From an uncultured Bacteroidales bacterium (GTDB lineage: Bacteria; Bacteroidota; Bacteroidia; Bacteroidales; UBA932): a DNA stretch of 40,415 nucleotides. The stretch covers positions 1 through 40,415 of the forward strand of contig ONJB01000018.1 in assembly GCA_900318015.1 (NCBI GenBank), given 5' to 3'. Both the position numbers and the translations under genes were made by a program. Below are positions 31,534-39,895 of this stretch, piece by piece (within the stretch, counting starts at the first letter, position 1; each line of letters starts with the position of its first letter). Under the pieces are notes generated by a model that worked only from the letters and a program-made list of their open reading frames with translations, was not told the DNA's origin and ran no database searches.

Positions 31534-33472
31534 CTAGATGTTTACGTCTTCGAGTTCCTCCTCGCTCCGGAGGTTTTCCATGATGAACCGCTGCCGTTCG
31601 GCGGTGTTGTCGCCCATGTAGAACTCCATGATTTCGGAGATGGATTCCTCGTCGGCCAGCTTGACCGGGTCCAGGCGCATCTTTTCGCCGATGAACTCCA
31701 CGAATTCGTGGGAGGAAATTTCACCGAGTCCTTTGAACCGGGTGATCTCCACACCGGTCTTCAGGTCCTTGACGGCCTTCTCTTTCTCATCGATGGAATA
31801 GCAGTAGCGGGTGGATTTCTTGTTGTGGACGCGGAAGAGGGGCGTCTGCAGGATATGGACGTGGCCGCGGCGGATCAGGTCCGGGTAATACTTCATGATG
31901 AAGGTGAGGACCAGCATCCGGATGTGCATGCCGTCGTCATCGGCATCGGTGGCGACGATGATGTTGTTGTAGCGGAGGTCGTCCAGGTCCTCCTCCACGC
32001 CGAGGGCGGAGACGAGCAGGTTCAGCTCCTCGTTCTCGGCCACCTTCTTCCGGCTTTCCTTGAAGCAGTTGATGGGTTTTCCGCGCAGGGAGAACACGGC
32101 CTGCGTGTTCGCGTTGCGGACCTTGGTGATGGTACCCGACGCGGAGTCGCCCTCCGTGATGAAGATGGAGGTCTTCTCCCGCTCGTCCTCCTTGTTCTTC
32201 AGCGGTTTGTCGTTGAAGTGGATGCGGCAGTCGCGGAGCTTGCGGTTGTAGACATTGGCCTTCTTGTTCCGCTCGCGGGTCTTTTTCTGGATGCCGGCGA
32301 TTTCCTCGCGCTCGGCCTGGGACTCCTTGATCTTCTTCTCGATGACCGGGACGATGTCCAGGTTCATGTGGAGGTAGTTGTCCAGGTTCTTGGACACGAA
32401 GTCGTTGATGAAGCTGCGGATGGTGGGGCCGCGGTCGATGGCGGAACTGCCGTCCTTGTTCTTCACCTGCCGTTCCCACATGTAGGTGGAGCCGAGCTTG
32501 GTCTTGGTCTGGCCTTCGAAGATGGGTTCCTGGATCTGGATGGCGATGGCGCCCACCACGCCCTGGCGCACGTCCTCGGGCTTGTAGTCCTTCTTGAAGA
32601 AGTCCTTGAAGGTCTTGGCGATGGCCTCGCGGTAGGCGGCGAGATGGGTGCCGCCGTCGCGGGTGTTCTGGCCGTTGGGTGTTCTGGCCGTTCACGAAGG
32701 AGGAGATGTTCTCGCCGTAGCTGTTCCCGTGGGTGAGGACGATTTCGATGTCCGGACCTTCGAGATGGATGAGCGGGTAGAGCGGCTTCTCGGACATGTT
32801 CTCGGTGACGAGGTCCAGCAGGCCGTTCTCGCTCTTGTAGGGCACGCCGTTCAAGACCAGGGTGAGGCCTTTCTTGAGGTAGGAGTAGTTCTTCACCATC
32901 GTCTCCACGATGTCCATGTGGAAGGAGTATCCTTCGAACATCTGCTCGTCGGGGACGAAGCGGATGATGGTGCCGTTTTTCTCGGTGGTTTCGCGGAGAC
33001 CGCTGTCGAGCAGGATGCCGCGGGAGTAATGGGCGAAAGAGGACTGGCCGTCGCGGAAGGATTCCACCCAGAAGTCGGAGGACAGGGCGTTCACGGCCTT
33101 GGTGCCGACGCCGTTCATGCCAACGGATTTCTGGAAGGCTTCCGTGTCGAACTTGCCGCCGGTGTTCAGCTTGGAGGTGACGTCCACCACGCTGCCGAGG
33201 GGAATGCCGCGGCCGAAGTCGCGCACGGTCACGGACTTGTCCTCGTCGATGGTGATGTCGATGCGCTTGCCGAAGCCCATCGAGAACTCGTCGACCGAGT
33301 TGTCGATGACTTCCTTCAGGAGGACGTAGATGCCGTCTCCCTGCCGCTCACCGTTGCCCAGGCGGCCGATGTACATGCCGGAACGTCTCCGGATGTGCTC
33401 GTACCACTCCAGGGTGATGATGTTCTGCTCGCCATAGTCGGCCCCGTTCTTCTTCAGCGTCTCTTCTGCCAT
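31534..33472 (-). pseudogene. parE: DNA topoisomerase IV subunit B, frameshifted by a 16-bp tandem duplication
   Basis: The ATPase subunit of the decatenating type IIA topoisomerase. The N-terminal part (33472 to about 32690) has YEHIRRRSGMYIGRLG, EVIDNSVDEF, DFGRGIPLG and GMNGVGTKAVNALS. The C-terminal part (about 32660 to 31534) has ITEGDSASGTITKV, DADDDGMHIRMLVL and ends ENLRSEEELEDVNI. The two lie in different frames. At 32661-32692 a 16-nt unit is present twice. Removing one copy restores SSFVNGQNTRDGGTHL and a single 640-residue ParE (1923 nt). As it stands, translation runs out of frame for about 250 codons, giving a 511-residue chimera without the TOPRIM domain. EGDSASG rather than EGDSAGG supports ParE over GyrB. 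An essential gene should not be broken, so assembly error or a minority variant must be considered. Confidence 0.9.
32661..32692. repeat. Exact 16-bp tandem duplication inside parE
   Basis: GGGTGTTCTGGCCGTT occurs twice head to tail (32661-32676 and 32677-32692) with no mismatch. Sixteen is not a multiple of three, so the extra copy shifts the frame of parE. Flanking sequence on both sides is in the correct ParE frame. Confidence 0.97.
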
Positions 33473-33495
33473 GATTGCCCGTTTTCTCTATCTTG

Positions 33496-33503
33496 CAAAT
33501 TTA
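33496..33503 (-). promoter_or_regulatory. -7 promoter element for parE
   Basis: Minus-strand TAAATTTG matches TAnnTTTG, ending 23 nt before the parE ATG. GTTG (plus 33524-33527) at 20 nt spacing is a one-mismatch -33 box. Confidence 0.6.
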
Positions 33504-33528
33504 CGGAATTATCCCGAATTATTCAACC

Positions 33529-33559
33529 TTTGCCCTTTCGGCCGAAATGTGTATTTTTG
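33529..33559 (+). promoter_or_regulatory. Promoter of the two-repeat lipoprotein gene
   Basis: TTTG at 33529-33532, 19 nt, TATTTTTG at 33552-33559, full consensus; the ATG follows 19 nt downstream. Confidence 0.75.
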
Positions 33560-33578
33560 CACAAACGAATTGAATGCA

Positions 33579-34499
33579 ATGAACAAGATCCTGTACGTCA
33601 TCGCGGCCGCCGCGGTCCTCCTCGTCTCCGGCTGCAAGAAGCAAGAAGTAGTCGACCCGACCAAACCGACCATCAATTGGGATAGCAACGCCGGATTCGC
33701 GCAGGTGGAAATGACCTCGACTCTGGATGCGGGTATCACCGTCCTTGCTCCTGGAAAGATCCAGATCCTGGAATTGGTGCTGAACCTCGGTGCGAACAAC
33801 AATCTGGTCAACCAGTACATCAAGATTCAGAGCAACAAAAGTGTGAACGGATCCAATCCGATCTTGGACTTGGTGGATGACGATTCTGCCGCCAATCTTT
33901 TGGGTGGGCTCGGCATGCGTGTGGGCTCTTCCTTACGGGGCAGGACGGAGTTGAAACTTGACCTTCAGAAGATTCTGGAGAGGATCCTTCTGGGACAGCC
34001 CGTGGAGAACAATTCTACTTTTACGATTGAAATCCGTGCTACGGATCAGTCTGGCAACTACGTATCCAGGACGGCCAAGTTCCATTTCACGGCTGCTCCT
34101 TCGATTTCGTGGCCGAAGAACCCGACCTTTGCCGTCGTGGAACTGGACGCCGCCGAGATAGAGTGCAAGGTGGCGGTCTGGGCGCCGGGCAAGATAGAGA
34201 AGATGACGGTGACCCTCGAGGAGGGAGCCGCCCCCGCTCTAGTTTCATTCGTGAAGAAACGGACGACGGGCGAGACGACGGTCATCGATCTGGTCCATGA
34301 CGAATTGGTCAAAGACTCTTTCAAGAACTGGTTCCCGTCCGGAAACGCCGTGGCCGGCAAGGAGCAGGTCGTCCTTGACTTCGGATTCATGTTCCAGCAG
34401 AAATACGACCTGGAGTCCTCCAACAACTGTTTCATCGTCTTTGTGGAGGACAAGAACGGAAAGCAGACCGTCCAGCCGGTCAAGTTCAAGAAGAACTGA
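33579..34499 (+). CDS. Lipoprotein with two tandem repeat domains, unknown function
   Basis: A predicted lipoprotein of 306 residues: MNKILYVIAAAAVLLVSGC, lipid-bearing C19. I do not recognise the family. The mature part is an internal duplication. Repeat A (about 30-170) and repeat B (about 175-304) share the order PTINWDSN/PSISWPKN, then an APGKI block, then ILDLVDD/VIDLVHDE, then ELKLDL/QVVLDF, then a final strand pair (TIEIRATDQSGNYVSRTAKF and IVFVEDKNGKQTVQPVKF). The beta-rich pattern suggests two Ig-like or fibronectin-like folds on the outer membrane or periplasmic face. The gene is monocistronic with a good promoter, and its stop abuts the stop of the opposing DUF1573 gene with no base between. 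Confidence 0.88.
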   Translation: MNKILYVIAAAAVLLVSGCKKQEVVDPTKPTINWDSNAGFAQVEMTSTLDAGITVLAPGKIQILELVLNLGANNNLVNQYIKIQSNKSVNGSNPILDLVDDDSAANLLGGLGMRVGSSLRGRTELKLDLQKILERILLGQPVENNSTFTIEIRATDQSGNYVSRTAKFHFTAAPSISWPKNPTFAVVELDAAEIECKVAVWAPGKIEKMTVTLEEGAAPALVSFVKKRTTGETTVIDLVHDELVKDSFKNWFPSGNAVAGKEQVVLDFGFMFQQKYDLESSNNCFIVFVEDKNGKQTVQPVKFKKN

Positions 34500-35675
34500 T
34501 TATTTGATCTGCCCGACGAGGAACAGGTTGATGAGCGGGCGGGCCGGACAGTTGGTGGTCAGGGTGAGCATGACGACCGTCTCGCCCTTGGGGAGCCGGG
34601 ACGTGTCCAGCGTGACCGGGATGCTGCCCTTGCCCTGGGCGGCGGTATCGCCGGGGAGGGTGGCCTTGAAGCCGTCCGCATCGGCGTCCAGGCTGTAGAA
34701 CTTGAGGGCGGACTTGCCCTTGTTCGTGTAGGAGAAGGACGCCTTGACCGGGGTGCCGGCCGTAACGGTGCCGAAGGAGACGGTGCTCTCGTCGAAAATG
34801 CACTGGGCGGCATTCTTCCGCTGCTCCGGTGTCCAGGAAGCAAAATTGCCCCGCGTGAGGGCCGTGACGGTGACGGGCTTCGCGGCCTTCGTGCCGTTGA
34901 TGACCGGCGTTGCGCTGTACACGTGCTTGCCCCAGAGGGCCGGATCCGCTTTCACGGAGAATCGCAGGGCGGCCGTCTCTCCGGCCGGCACGGTGGCGGG
35001 GACCACCTCGATGGTCAGGTTGGGGGAGACGTTGGTGAAGGAGACCTTCATCGGCTGCTTCCCGAGGTTCGCGATCTTCGCCTCGTCCGAGGAGGACTCG
35101 CCCTGGAGCACGTTCGAGACCTTGTAATTCAGGGATTTCAGGCCCATGGACCCGAGCTTCACGGCACCGTAGAGCTCGGAGATGGGCTTTTTCTTCTCAT
35201 GCACCAGACCGCGCAGCCGCAGGATGACGGGCTTGCTCACGCCGGCGATATAGACGGTGAGGGTCTTGTCGAAGGGAACGGGGCCGTCCTCGTTCTTGTA
35301 TGTGGCCGAGATCTTGCCGGTCTTGCCGGGCTGAAGGGGCTCCCGGGTCCACTGCGCGTCCGTGCAGCCGCAGGAAGTCACCACCTCGTAGATGGCGATG
35401 GGGTCCTTGCCGATGTTCTTGACCGTGAATACGCAAGTCTGGGGACCGTCGTCGATGCTGATGTCGCCGAAATCGTGGACGGTCTTGTCGAATTCCACGA
35501 CCTCGCCGACCTGGAGGCCGTCCTCCGTGCTGTCGTCGGGCACGACGGCCATGGTGGGATTCTCGGTAGTCTGGCCCAACTCTTGCAAAGCCTTATTCAC
35601 CTCCGCGCTCCTGGCGTTGCGGCAGCTGCAGGCGGCGAGCAGGATGGCGGCGCAGTATAATACGTGTTTCATCAT
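34500..35675 (-). CDS. DUF1573 lipoprotein
   Basis: A Bacteroidetes exported protein of 391 residues with lipobox LLAACSC near residue 16. DUF1573 (an ASH/Ig-like fold) is clear at about 58-160: FDKTVHDFGDI, VFTVKNIGKDPIAIYEVVTS, CGC, then LQPGKTGKISATY. A second, more diverged copy is at about 290-391 (FDESTVSFGTVTAGTPVKAS to TTNCPARPLINLFLVGQIK), with a related beta-rich region between them. Function unknown; these proteins are often surface or periplasmic. The first two codons are both ATG (35675 and 35672), and the promoter box ends only 4 nt upstream. Confidence 0.88.
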   Translation of the reverse strand: MMKHVLYCAAILLAACSCRNARSAEVNKALQELGQTTENPTMAVVPDDSTEDGLQVGEVVEFDKTVHDFGDISIDDGPQTCVFTVKNIGKDPIAIYEVVTSCGCTDAQWTREPLQPGKTGKISATYKNEDGPVPFDKTLTVYIAGVSKPVILRLRGLVHEKKKPISELYGAVKLGSMGLKSLNYKVSNVLQGESSSDEAKIANLGKQPMKVSFTNVSPNLTIEVVPATVPAGETAALRFSVKADPALWGKHVYSATPVINGTKAAKPVTVTALTRGNFASWTPEQRKNAAQCIFDESTVSFGTVTAGTPVKASFSYTNKGKSALKFYSLDADADGFKATLPGDTAAQGKGSIPVTLDTSRLPKGETVVMLTLTTNCPARPLINLFLVGQIK

Positions 35676-35679
35676 GCGA

Positions 35680-35711
35680 CAAAGTTACAAGTCGATTGTT
35701 TGAAAAACAAA
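35680..35711 (-). promoter_or_regulatory. Promoter of the DUF1573 gene
   Basis: Minus strand: TTTG (35711-35708), 20 nt, TAACTTTG (35687-35680), full consensus. The box is so close to the ATG that the mRNA should be leaderless or nearly so. Confidence 0.75.
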
Positions 35712-35728
35712 TTTAATGCCTATATTTG
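35699..35728 (+). promoter_or_regulatory. Promoter of the ferredoxin gene
   Basis: TTTG at 35699-35702 and TATATTTG at 35721-35728 with an 18-nt spacer, slightly short. It overlaps the divergent DUF1573 promoter region, so the two -33 elements are interleaved. Confidence 0.65.
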
Positions 35729-35774
35729 CATACCCTTTTAGGAAGACACTACAACAATTTAAAGAAACGAAACT

Positions 35775-35948
35775 ATGGCTTACGTAATCAATCCCGATCT
35801 CTGCATGGCTTGTGGAACCTGCCAGGGCGAATGCCCGACCGGCGCCATCAAGGAAGGCGATGTGTACAGCATCGACCCGGATGTGTGCATCGACTGCGGC
35901 ACTTGCGCCGGCGTCTGCCCGTGCGAGGCCATCGCTCCCGGCGAGTAA
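35775..35948 (+). CDS. Small 2[4Fe-4S] ferredoxin
   Basis: A 57-residue electron carrier of the clostridial-type bacterial ferredoxin family. Two CxxCxxCxxxCP motifs are present: C10, C13, C16, C20 (CMACGTCQGECP) and C38, C41, C44, C48 (CIDCGTCAGVCP). An extra cysteine, C50, follows the second. The start MAYVINPDLC is typical. It is a single-gene transcript with its own promoter, a 40-nt A-rich leader and a strong terminator. It is a likely partner of pyruvate:ferredoxin oxidoreductase, whose end is at the right edge of the window. Confidence 0.97.
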   Translation: MAYVINPDLCMACGTCQGECPTGAIKEGDVYSIDPDVCIDCGTCAGVCPCEAIAPGE

Positions 35949-35970
35949 TCTCCGGAACACATTGAAAATC

Positions 35971-36004
35971 AAAACTCCCGACCATCCGGCCGGGAGTTTT
36001 TTTG
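35971..36004. terminator. Bidirectional terminator between ferredoxin and M16 genes
   Basis: AAAACTCCCG (35971-35980) pairs with CGGGAGTTTT (35991-36000), 10-nt loop, followed by more T. It serves the ferredoxin gene on plus, and by its A-tract also the M16 gene on minus. Confidence 0.92.
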
Positions 36005-36007
36005 TCA

Positions 36008-36025
36008 TCTCGAGCGAAGTCGAGA
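36008..36025. repeat. Short palindrome, REP-like
   Basis: TCTCGA (36008-36013) and TCGAGA (36020-36025) flank GCGAAG. It lies between the shared terminator and the M16 stop. The sequence resembles short dispersed palindromes that I recall from Bacteroidetes intergenic regions. The GAGCGAAG apex also occurs in the element at 39896-40079. Confidence 0.5.
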
Positions 36026-36031
36026 GATTAG

Positions 36032-38878
36032 TTATTCCGCTTCTGCGGTATTCGCCGGCTTCATCACGATTTCGGCGAGGTTGTCGGCCGCCAGGATTTC
36101 CTGGAGGAACTTCTGGATGCTTTCCTTGGTCAGGCTGTTGAGGGCGGCTTCCCGGGCGGCATCTCCGTCCTTGCCGTAATCGAGGTAGTCCTTGATCCGG
36201 CTGCGCCAGTAACTGTTGCTCACGCGGCTCTCCGGGAGGTTCTTCTTCAGGTTGAGGACGGCGCTGTTCACTTCGTCATCGGTCGGGCCGTTGGCAGCCA
36301 GGTCGCGGATGCCCTCGATGGCCAGGCTGCGGAGTTTGTCGCACAGGGAAGGACGGCAGGCGAAGACGACCTGGATGATGACCTGCTCCGTGGGACGGCG
36401 CTGGATCATGCCCTGGCTGGAGGCGCCGTAGGTGCCGCCTTCATCCTCGCGGAGGGAATTGGTGTAGCGGATGTCCAGGATGTAGGAGATGGCGTCGAGG
36501 GCGGCCTGGCGCTCTGCGGTGTAGGCGAGCGGGGCGGACCAGACCTGGGCGACCGTGCTCATCGGGGTCTGCATGTCCACGGCGAAGACGTTCTCGATGC
36601 GGCCCGGGACGACATCCTCGTGGGTGTCGACCCATTTGGTGGCCTTCTTGCCCTTCGGCAGGGAACCGATGTACTTCTCCACCAGCGGCTTGAGCGTGTT
36701 GAGGTCCACGTCGCCCACGATGACCATCGTGGCGCCGGCGGCGTCGGCGAACAGGCGGCGGTAGTTCTTCTCGATGGTGGCGAGGCTGGCCTTGCCGAGC
36801 TTCTCGGCGGAGATCATCTCGCGTCTCGGGGTATTGTACAGGGTCTTGAACACTTCCTTCTGGAGCTTGTAATTCGGCTGATTCTCCAGGTTGGGCAGGA
36901 CGGCCGTGATCTGGTTGATGCCGTTGTCATACTCGTCCTGGTCGAAGCGGGGATCGGTGAAGTAGAGGTACACGACCTGCAAGGCCGTCTCCAGGTCCTT
37001 GACGGAGGAGCTGCCGCCGACGCCGTGCTCCAGACGGTCGATGTACGGGGTCACGCTCAGGGTCTTTCCGGTGAGCATCTTGGACACCTGGGTGCCGCTG
37101 AAGCCGGAGATGCCGGCGTTGTTCATCCAAAGACCCCAGATGTTGTCGTCGAAGGAGGCGATGTCCGCGTCGGAAATGAGGCTCGCGCCGCCTTCCTTGG
37201 AGATGTTGAACAGGATCTGGTCCTTGGTGTATTCGGTCGGGAGGACGATCACCTTGACGCCGTTCTTGAGCGTCCACTCGGTGGCGTCATAGATGGTCTT
37301 GCCGGTCTTCTTGACCGCGGCGCCCTTGAGGAGGGCGGGATTCAGGAATTCAGAAGCGATCTCTTCCCCTTCCATCGGCTTGATCTCGGAGGCCTTCACT
37401 TCGGCGATGGCGTCGAGGATCTGCTTCTCGGTCGGGGTGGCGATGCCGGCCTTCTCCGGTCCGGAGTAGATGATGACCAGGTTCTCGGCCATGAGCTGGG
37501 GAGTCAGCATCGACAGGACCTGGGCGTTGATGTTCGCCAGGAGCTGCTGGACGATCTGCAGTTCGGTTTCGGGCTCCATGAAGGGCTCGTTGTCGAAGAA
37601 ATGGGACAGGATCGGGCGGACGAACTCCGGGTTCTTGCGGGTCGGGGCCTTCTTGACAGCGTTCTCGCAGATATTCAGGATGTTCGTCTTGGCGCGGTTC
37701 ACCTCGTCGTCGCTGAATCCGAAGCGCTTCATGCGCTCGAGCTCGGTGTAGAAGGCCTTGAAACCGCCCAGGATGTCGTCTTCCTTGAGGGCGACGTCGG
37801 CCATCTCGGCCTCGATGTCCTCATAGATCATGTCGCCGAAGCCGAAGCTGGCGGAGAGGTACGGGCTGTCCGGCTTGGAGGTGATGTCGGTGAAGCGCTC
37901 ATACATGATGTTGCTGATGATCGCCTTGAGGTACTGCGTCAACTGGCCGACGGCCGTGGCGTTCAGCTGTTCGGGCTGGGCCTCGCCGCGCCAGGCCAGC
38001 TCGATGGACGGATTGGTGGTTTCCGGGTCCGTGATGATGCCCACGATGGGGTCGGCATGGGCCACGATGGCCAGGTGCTCCTTCGGCTGCGGGTTCTCGC
38101 ATTTCGGAATTACGGAGAAGATTTCCTTGATCTTGGCCTCCGTGCGGTCCACGTCCACGTCGCCGACGACCACGACGGCCTGCATGTCCGGATGGTACCA
38201 GGTCGCGTAGAAGTTGTGGAGGCTCTCCGGCTTGAAGGTCTCCAGGCTTTCCTGCTGGCCGATGAGCGTGCAGCGCTCCATCTTGGTTCCTGCGAACCAG
38301 TAGGGGAGGGAACGCTCCATCGTACGCCACGAGGCGTTACGGCGCTGGCGGCGCTCCTCGATGATGACGCCGCGTTCCTTGTCGATCTCGACCGGGTCGT
38401 TGTTCACGAAATGCGCGTAGTCGCACAGGATCATGAGGCAGGTGTCCACGACGGAGGGGCGTTCGACCGGGATGTTGTTGAGCATGTACTGGGTCTCCTC
38501 GAAGCCGGTGGAGGCGTTAATGTTCGCGCCGAACTCGGCGCCGATGGAACGGAGGTAGTCCAGGATGGCCTTGTCAGGGAAGTGCTGCGTGCCGTTGAAG
38601 CACATGTGCTCGAGGAAGTGGGCGAGACCGTCCTGGTCGGGCGTTTCCTGGATGGCACCCACGTTGGTGGCGAGATAGAACTCGGCCCGTCCGGCGGGAA
38701 GCTCGTTGTGACGGATGTAATAGGTCAGTCCGTTGTCCAGATGGCCGACACGGACGGCCGGATCGTTGGGGAGGGGGGCCATCGCCTGCTGCATGGCCTG
38801 CTCCTGTTCCTGCTGCGCGCGGGCCGGGATGACGGCCAGCAGCGGGAGGATGGCAGCTGCGATCAGAAATCTTTTCAT
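36032..38878 (-). CDS. M16 family (pitrilysin/insulinase) zinc metalloprotease
   Basis: An exported two-halved peptidase of 948 residues with signal peptide MKRFLIAAAILPLLAVIPARAQ. The inverted zinc motif HFLEH gives H87, E90 and H91, with the distal ligand E168 in EIDKERGVIIEE, so the N-terminal half is catalytically complete. The C-terminal half (from about residue 530, DATEWTLKNGVKVIVLPTEY) repeats the M16 fold without the zinc motif, as expected. YGASSQG and the tail match Bacteroidetes M16 proteins. It probably degrades peptides in the periplasm. A 90-nt leader separates it from its promoter. Confidence 0.95.
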   Translation of the reverse strand: MKRFLIAAAILPLLAVIPARAQQEQEQAMQQAMAPLPNDPAVRVGHLDNGLTYYIRHNELPAGRAEFYLATNVGAIQETPDQDGLAHFLEHMCFNGTQHFPDKAILDYLRSIGAEFGANINASTGFEETQYMLNNIPVERPSVVDTCLMILCDYAHFVNNDPVEIDKERGVIIEERRQRRNASWRTMERSLPYWFAGTKMERCTLIGQQESLETFKPESLHNFYATWYHPDMQAVVVVGDVDVDRTEAKIKEIFSVIPKCENPQPKEHLAIVAHADPIVGIITDPETTNPSIELAWRGEAQPEQLNATAVGQLTQYLKAIISNIMYERFTDITSKPDSPYLSASFGFGDMIYEDIEAEMADVALKEDDILGGFKAFYTELERMKRFGFSDDEVNRAKTNILNICENAVKKAPTRKNPEFVRPILSHFFDNEPFMEPETELQIVQQLLANINAQVLSMLTPQLMAENLVIIYSGPEKAGIATPTEKQILDAIAEVKASEIKPMEGEEIASEFLNPALLKGAAVKKTGKTIYDATEWTLKNGVKVIVLPTEYTKDQILFNISKEGGASLISDADIASFDDNIWGLWMNNAGISGFSGTQVSKMLTGKTLSVTPYIDRLEHGVGGSSSVKDLETALQVVYLYFTDPRFDQDEYDNGINQITAVLPNLENQPNYKLQKEVFKTLYNTPRREMISAEKLGKASLATIEKNYRRLFADAAGATMVIVGDVDLNTLKPLVEKYIGSLPKGKKATKWVDTHEDVVPGRIENVFAVDMQTPMSTVAQVWSAPLAYTAERQAALDAISYILDIRYTNSLREDEGGTYGASSQGMIQRRPTEQVIIQVVFACRPSLCDKLRSLAIEGIRDLAANGPTDDEVNSAVLNLKKNLPESRVSNSYWRSRIKDYLDYGKDGDAAREAALNSLTKESIQKFLQEILAADNLAEIVMKPANTAEAE

Positions 38879-38973
38879 GGATTCAGAAGTTCTATAATAA
38901 ATAATAGTATTTCAGTCTCTTGGTATCTGCTACAAAAACTACACCGCGCGGATTTGTGACAGCTTTCTATGGA

Positions 38974-38981
38974 CAAAGATA
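38974..38981 (-). promoter_or_regulatory. -7 promoter element for the M16 gene
   Basis: Minus-strand TATCTTTG; ATTG (plus 39001-39004) at 19 nt is a one-mismatch -33 box. The region around 38980-39030 is very AT-rich, unlike the rest of the window. Confidence 0.6.
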
Positions 38982-39028
38982 GTAATTAATTATTGAAAAA
39001 CAATAAATATCTCAAAAAAATCAATAAA

Positions 39029-39060
39029 TTTGTTTTTGTGACATGAAATCGCTTACTTTG
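39029..39060 (+). promoter_or_regulatory. Promoter of the LysR-type regulator gene
   Basis: TTTG at 39029-39032, 20 nt, TTACTTTG at 39053-39060 (one mismatch to TAnnTTTG). Apart from this and the M16 promoter, the 207-nt gap at 38879-39085 holds nothing else I can identify. Confidence 0.55.
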
Positions 39061-39085
39061 TGGTCAGTTATAAGGAACCCTTATC

Positions 39086-39889
39086 ATGCTGGATGATTTC
39101 AGACTGCGTGTCTTTATGATGGTGGCCGCCGAGGGGAGCTTCACCCGGGCAGCCCAGCACCTGGGTGTCTCCCAGCCCGCCGTGAGCCAGAACATTGCCG
39201 AACTGGAGAAGCAGGTGGGGGCCGTCCTCTTCGAGCGGAAACGGGGTGAAGTGACCCTGACACCCGAAGGATACGTGTTCAAGGACTATGCAGCGCGGAT
39301 TCTCCATTGGTATGACGCCACCGACGCGCTCTTCGGCAGTGCCGGCAAAATGACGGTGAACCGTCCCGTCCGCATTGCTGCGACGGACTTCGTCGCAACC
39401 CATTTCCTCCCTGATCTGTTGCGGGACCTGCTGGCTGTCACGGCGACCAGTTTCATTATCGATACTTATCCTGAGAGTGCCTTTCCTGAATCCATGGACG
39501 CGGACCTCTATTACTTCACTTCCGCCCGGGGGGATACGCTCAATTTCGATGCGGGCTCCATCGTGGGCACGGTGCAGGCCGCCCTGGTCACCGCCGGACC
39601 CGATATCCCGGAAGAGCCCCGCTATGCCGTCTGGGCTCCCTACCGTCCGCAGGTAAGCCAGGATATCTATGCCCGGTCCGTCCTGGTCTCCGACAGTATT
39701 CCCGTGCTCCTGGACCTTGTCCGCACCAATGCGAACATGGTCGGTGTCATCCCTTCCCAGGCCGCCGGTACCCTGATCATCCATCCGGACCCCCTCCCGC
39801 ATCTCCAGCAGGACCTCCACCTCCGCATCTCCGACGCCTTCTCCCGCTCCACCATCGCCCAATGGCTCTCTTCCCGCTTCGCTGAATAA
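39086..39889 (+). CDS. LysR-family transcriptional regulator, short effector domain
   Basis: A DNA-binding regulator of 267 residues. Residues 1-65 are the LysR winged helix: FRLRVFMMVAAEGSFTRAAQ, then HLGVSQPAVSQNIAELEKQ, then VLFERKRGEVTLTPEG. The rest should be the periplasmic-binding-like effector domain (from VRIAATDFVATHFLPDLLRD, about 93), but the protein is about 30 residues shorter than the usual 295-300. The ligand cannot be predicted. It diverges from the M16 gene and converges on the pyruvate:ferredoxin oxidoreductase gene; either could be a target. A hairpin spans the stop codon. Confidence 0.9.
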   Translation: MLDDFRLRVFMMVAAEGSFTRAAQHLGVSQPAVSQNIAELEKQVGAVLFERKRGEVTLTPEGYVFKDYAARILHWYDATDALFGSAGKMTVNRPVRIAATDFVATHFLPDLLRDLLAVTATSFIIDTYPESAFPESMDADLYYFTSARGDTLNFDAGSIVGTVQAALVTAGPDIPEEPRYAVWAPYRPQVSQDIYARSVLVSDSIPVLLDLVRTNANMVGVIPSQAAGTLIIHPDPLPHLQQDLHLRISDAFSRSTIAQWLSSRFAE

Positions 39890-39894
39890 GCGGG
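39873..39894 (+). other. Hairpin over the LysR stop codon
   Basis: CCCGCTT (39873-39879) pairs with AAGCGGG (39888-39894); the TAA stop (39887-39889) is partly in the stem. No T-run follows, so it is not a classical terminator. It may protect the mRNA 3' end. Confidence 0.5.
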
Positions 39895-39895
39895 A

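Noticed and set aside
31534-32571. An independent 345-residue protein from the C-terminal half of parE
   Set aside because: The GTG start lies inside the conserved ParE transducer region, and the coding continues upstream in frame to the duplication, so this is the broken end of parE.
36620-38959. A 779-codon plus-strand open frame opposite the M16 gene
   Set aside because: The composition (long runs of V, L, D, G, H, E) is typical of antisense frames in this genome, and the M16 protease on minus has complete catalytic motifs.
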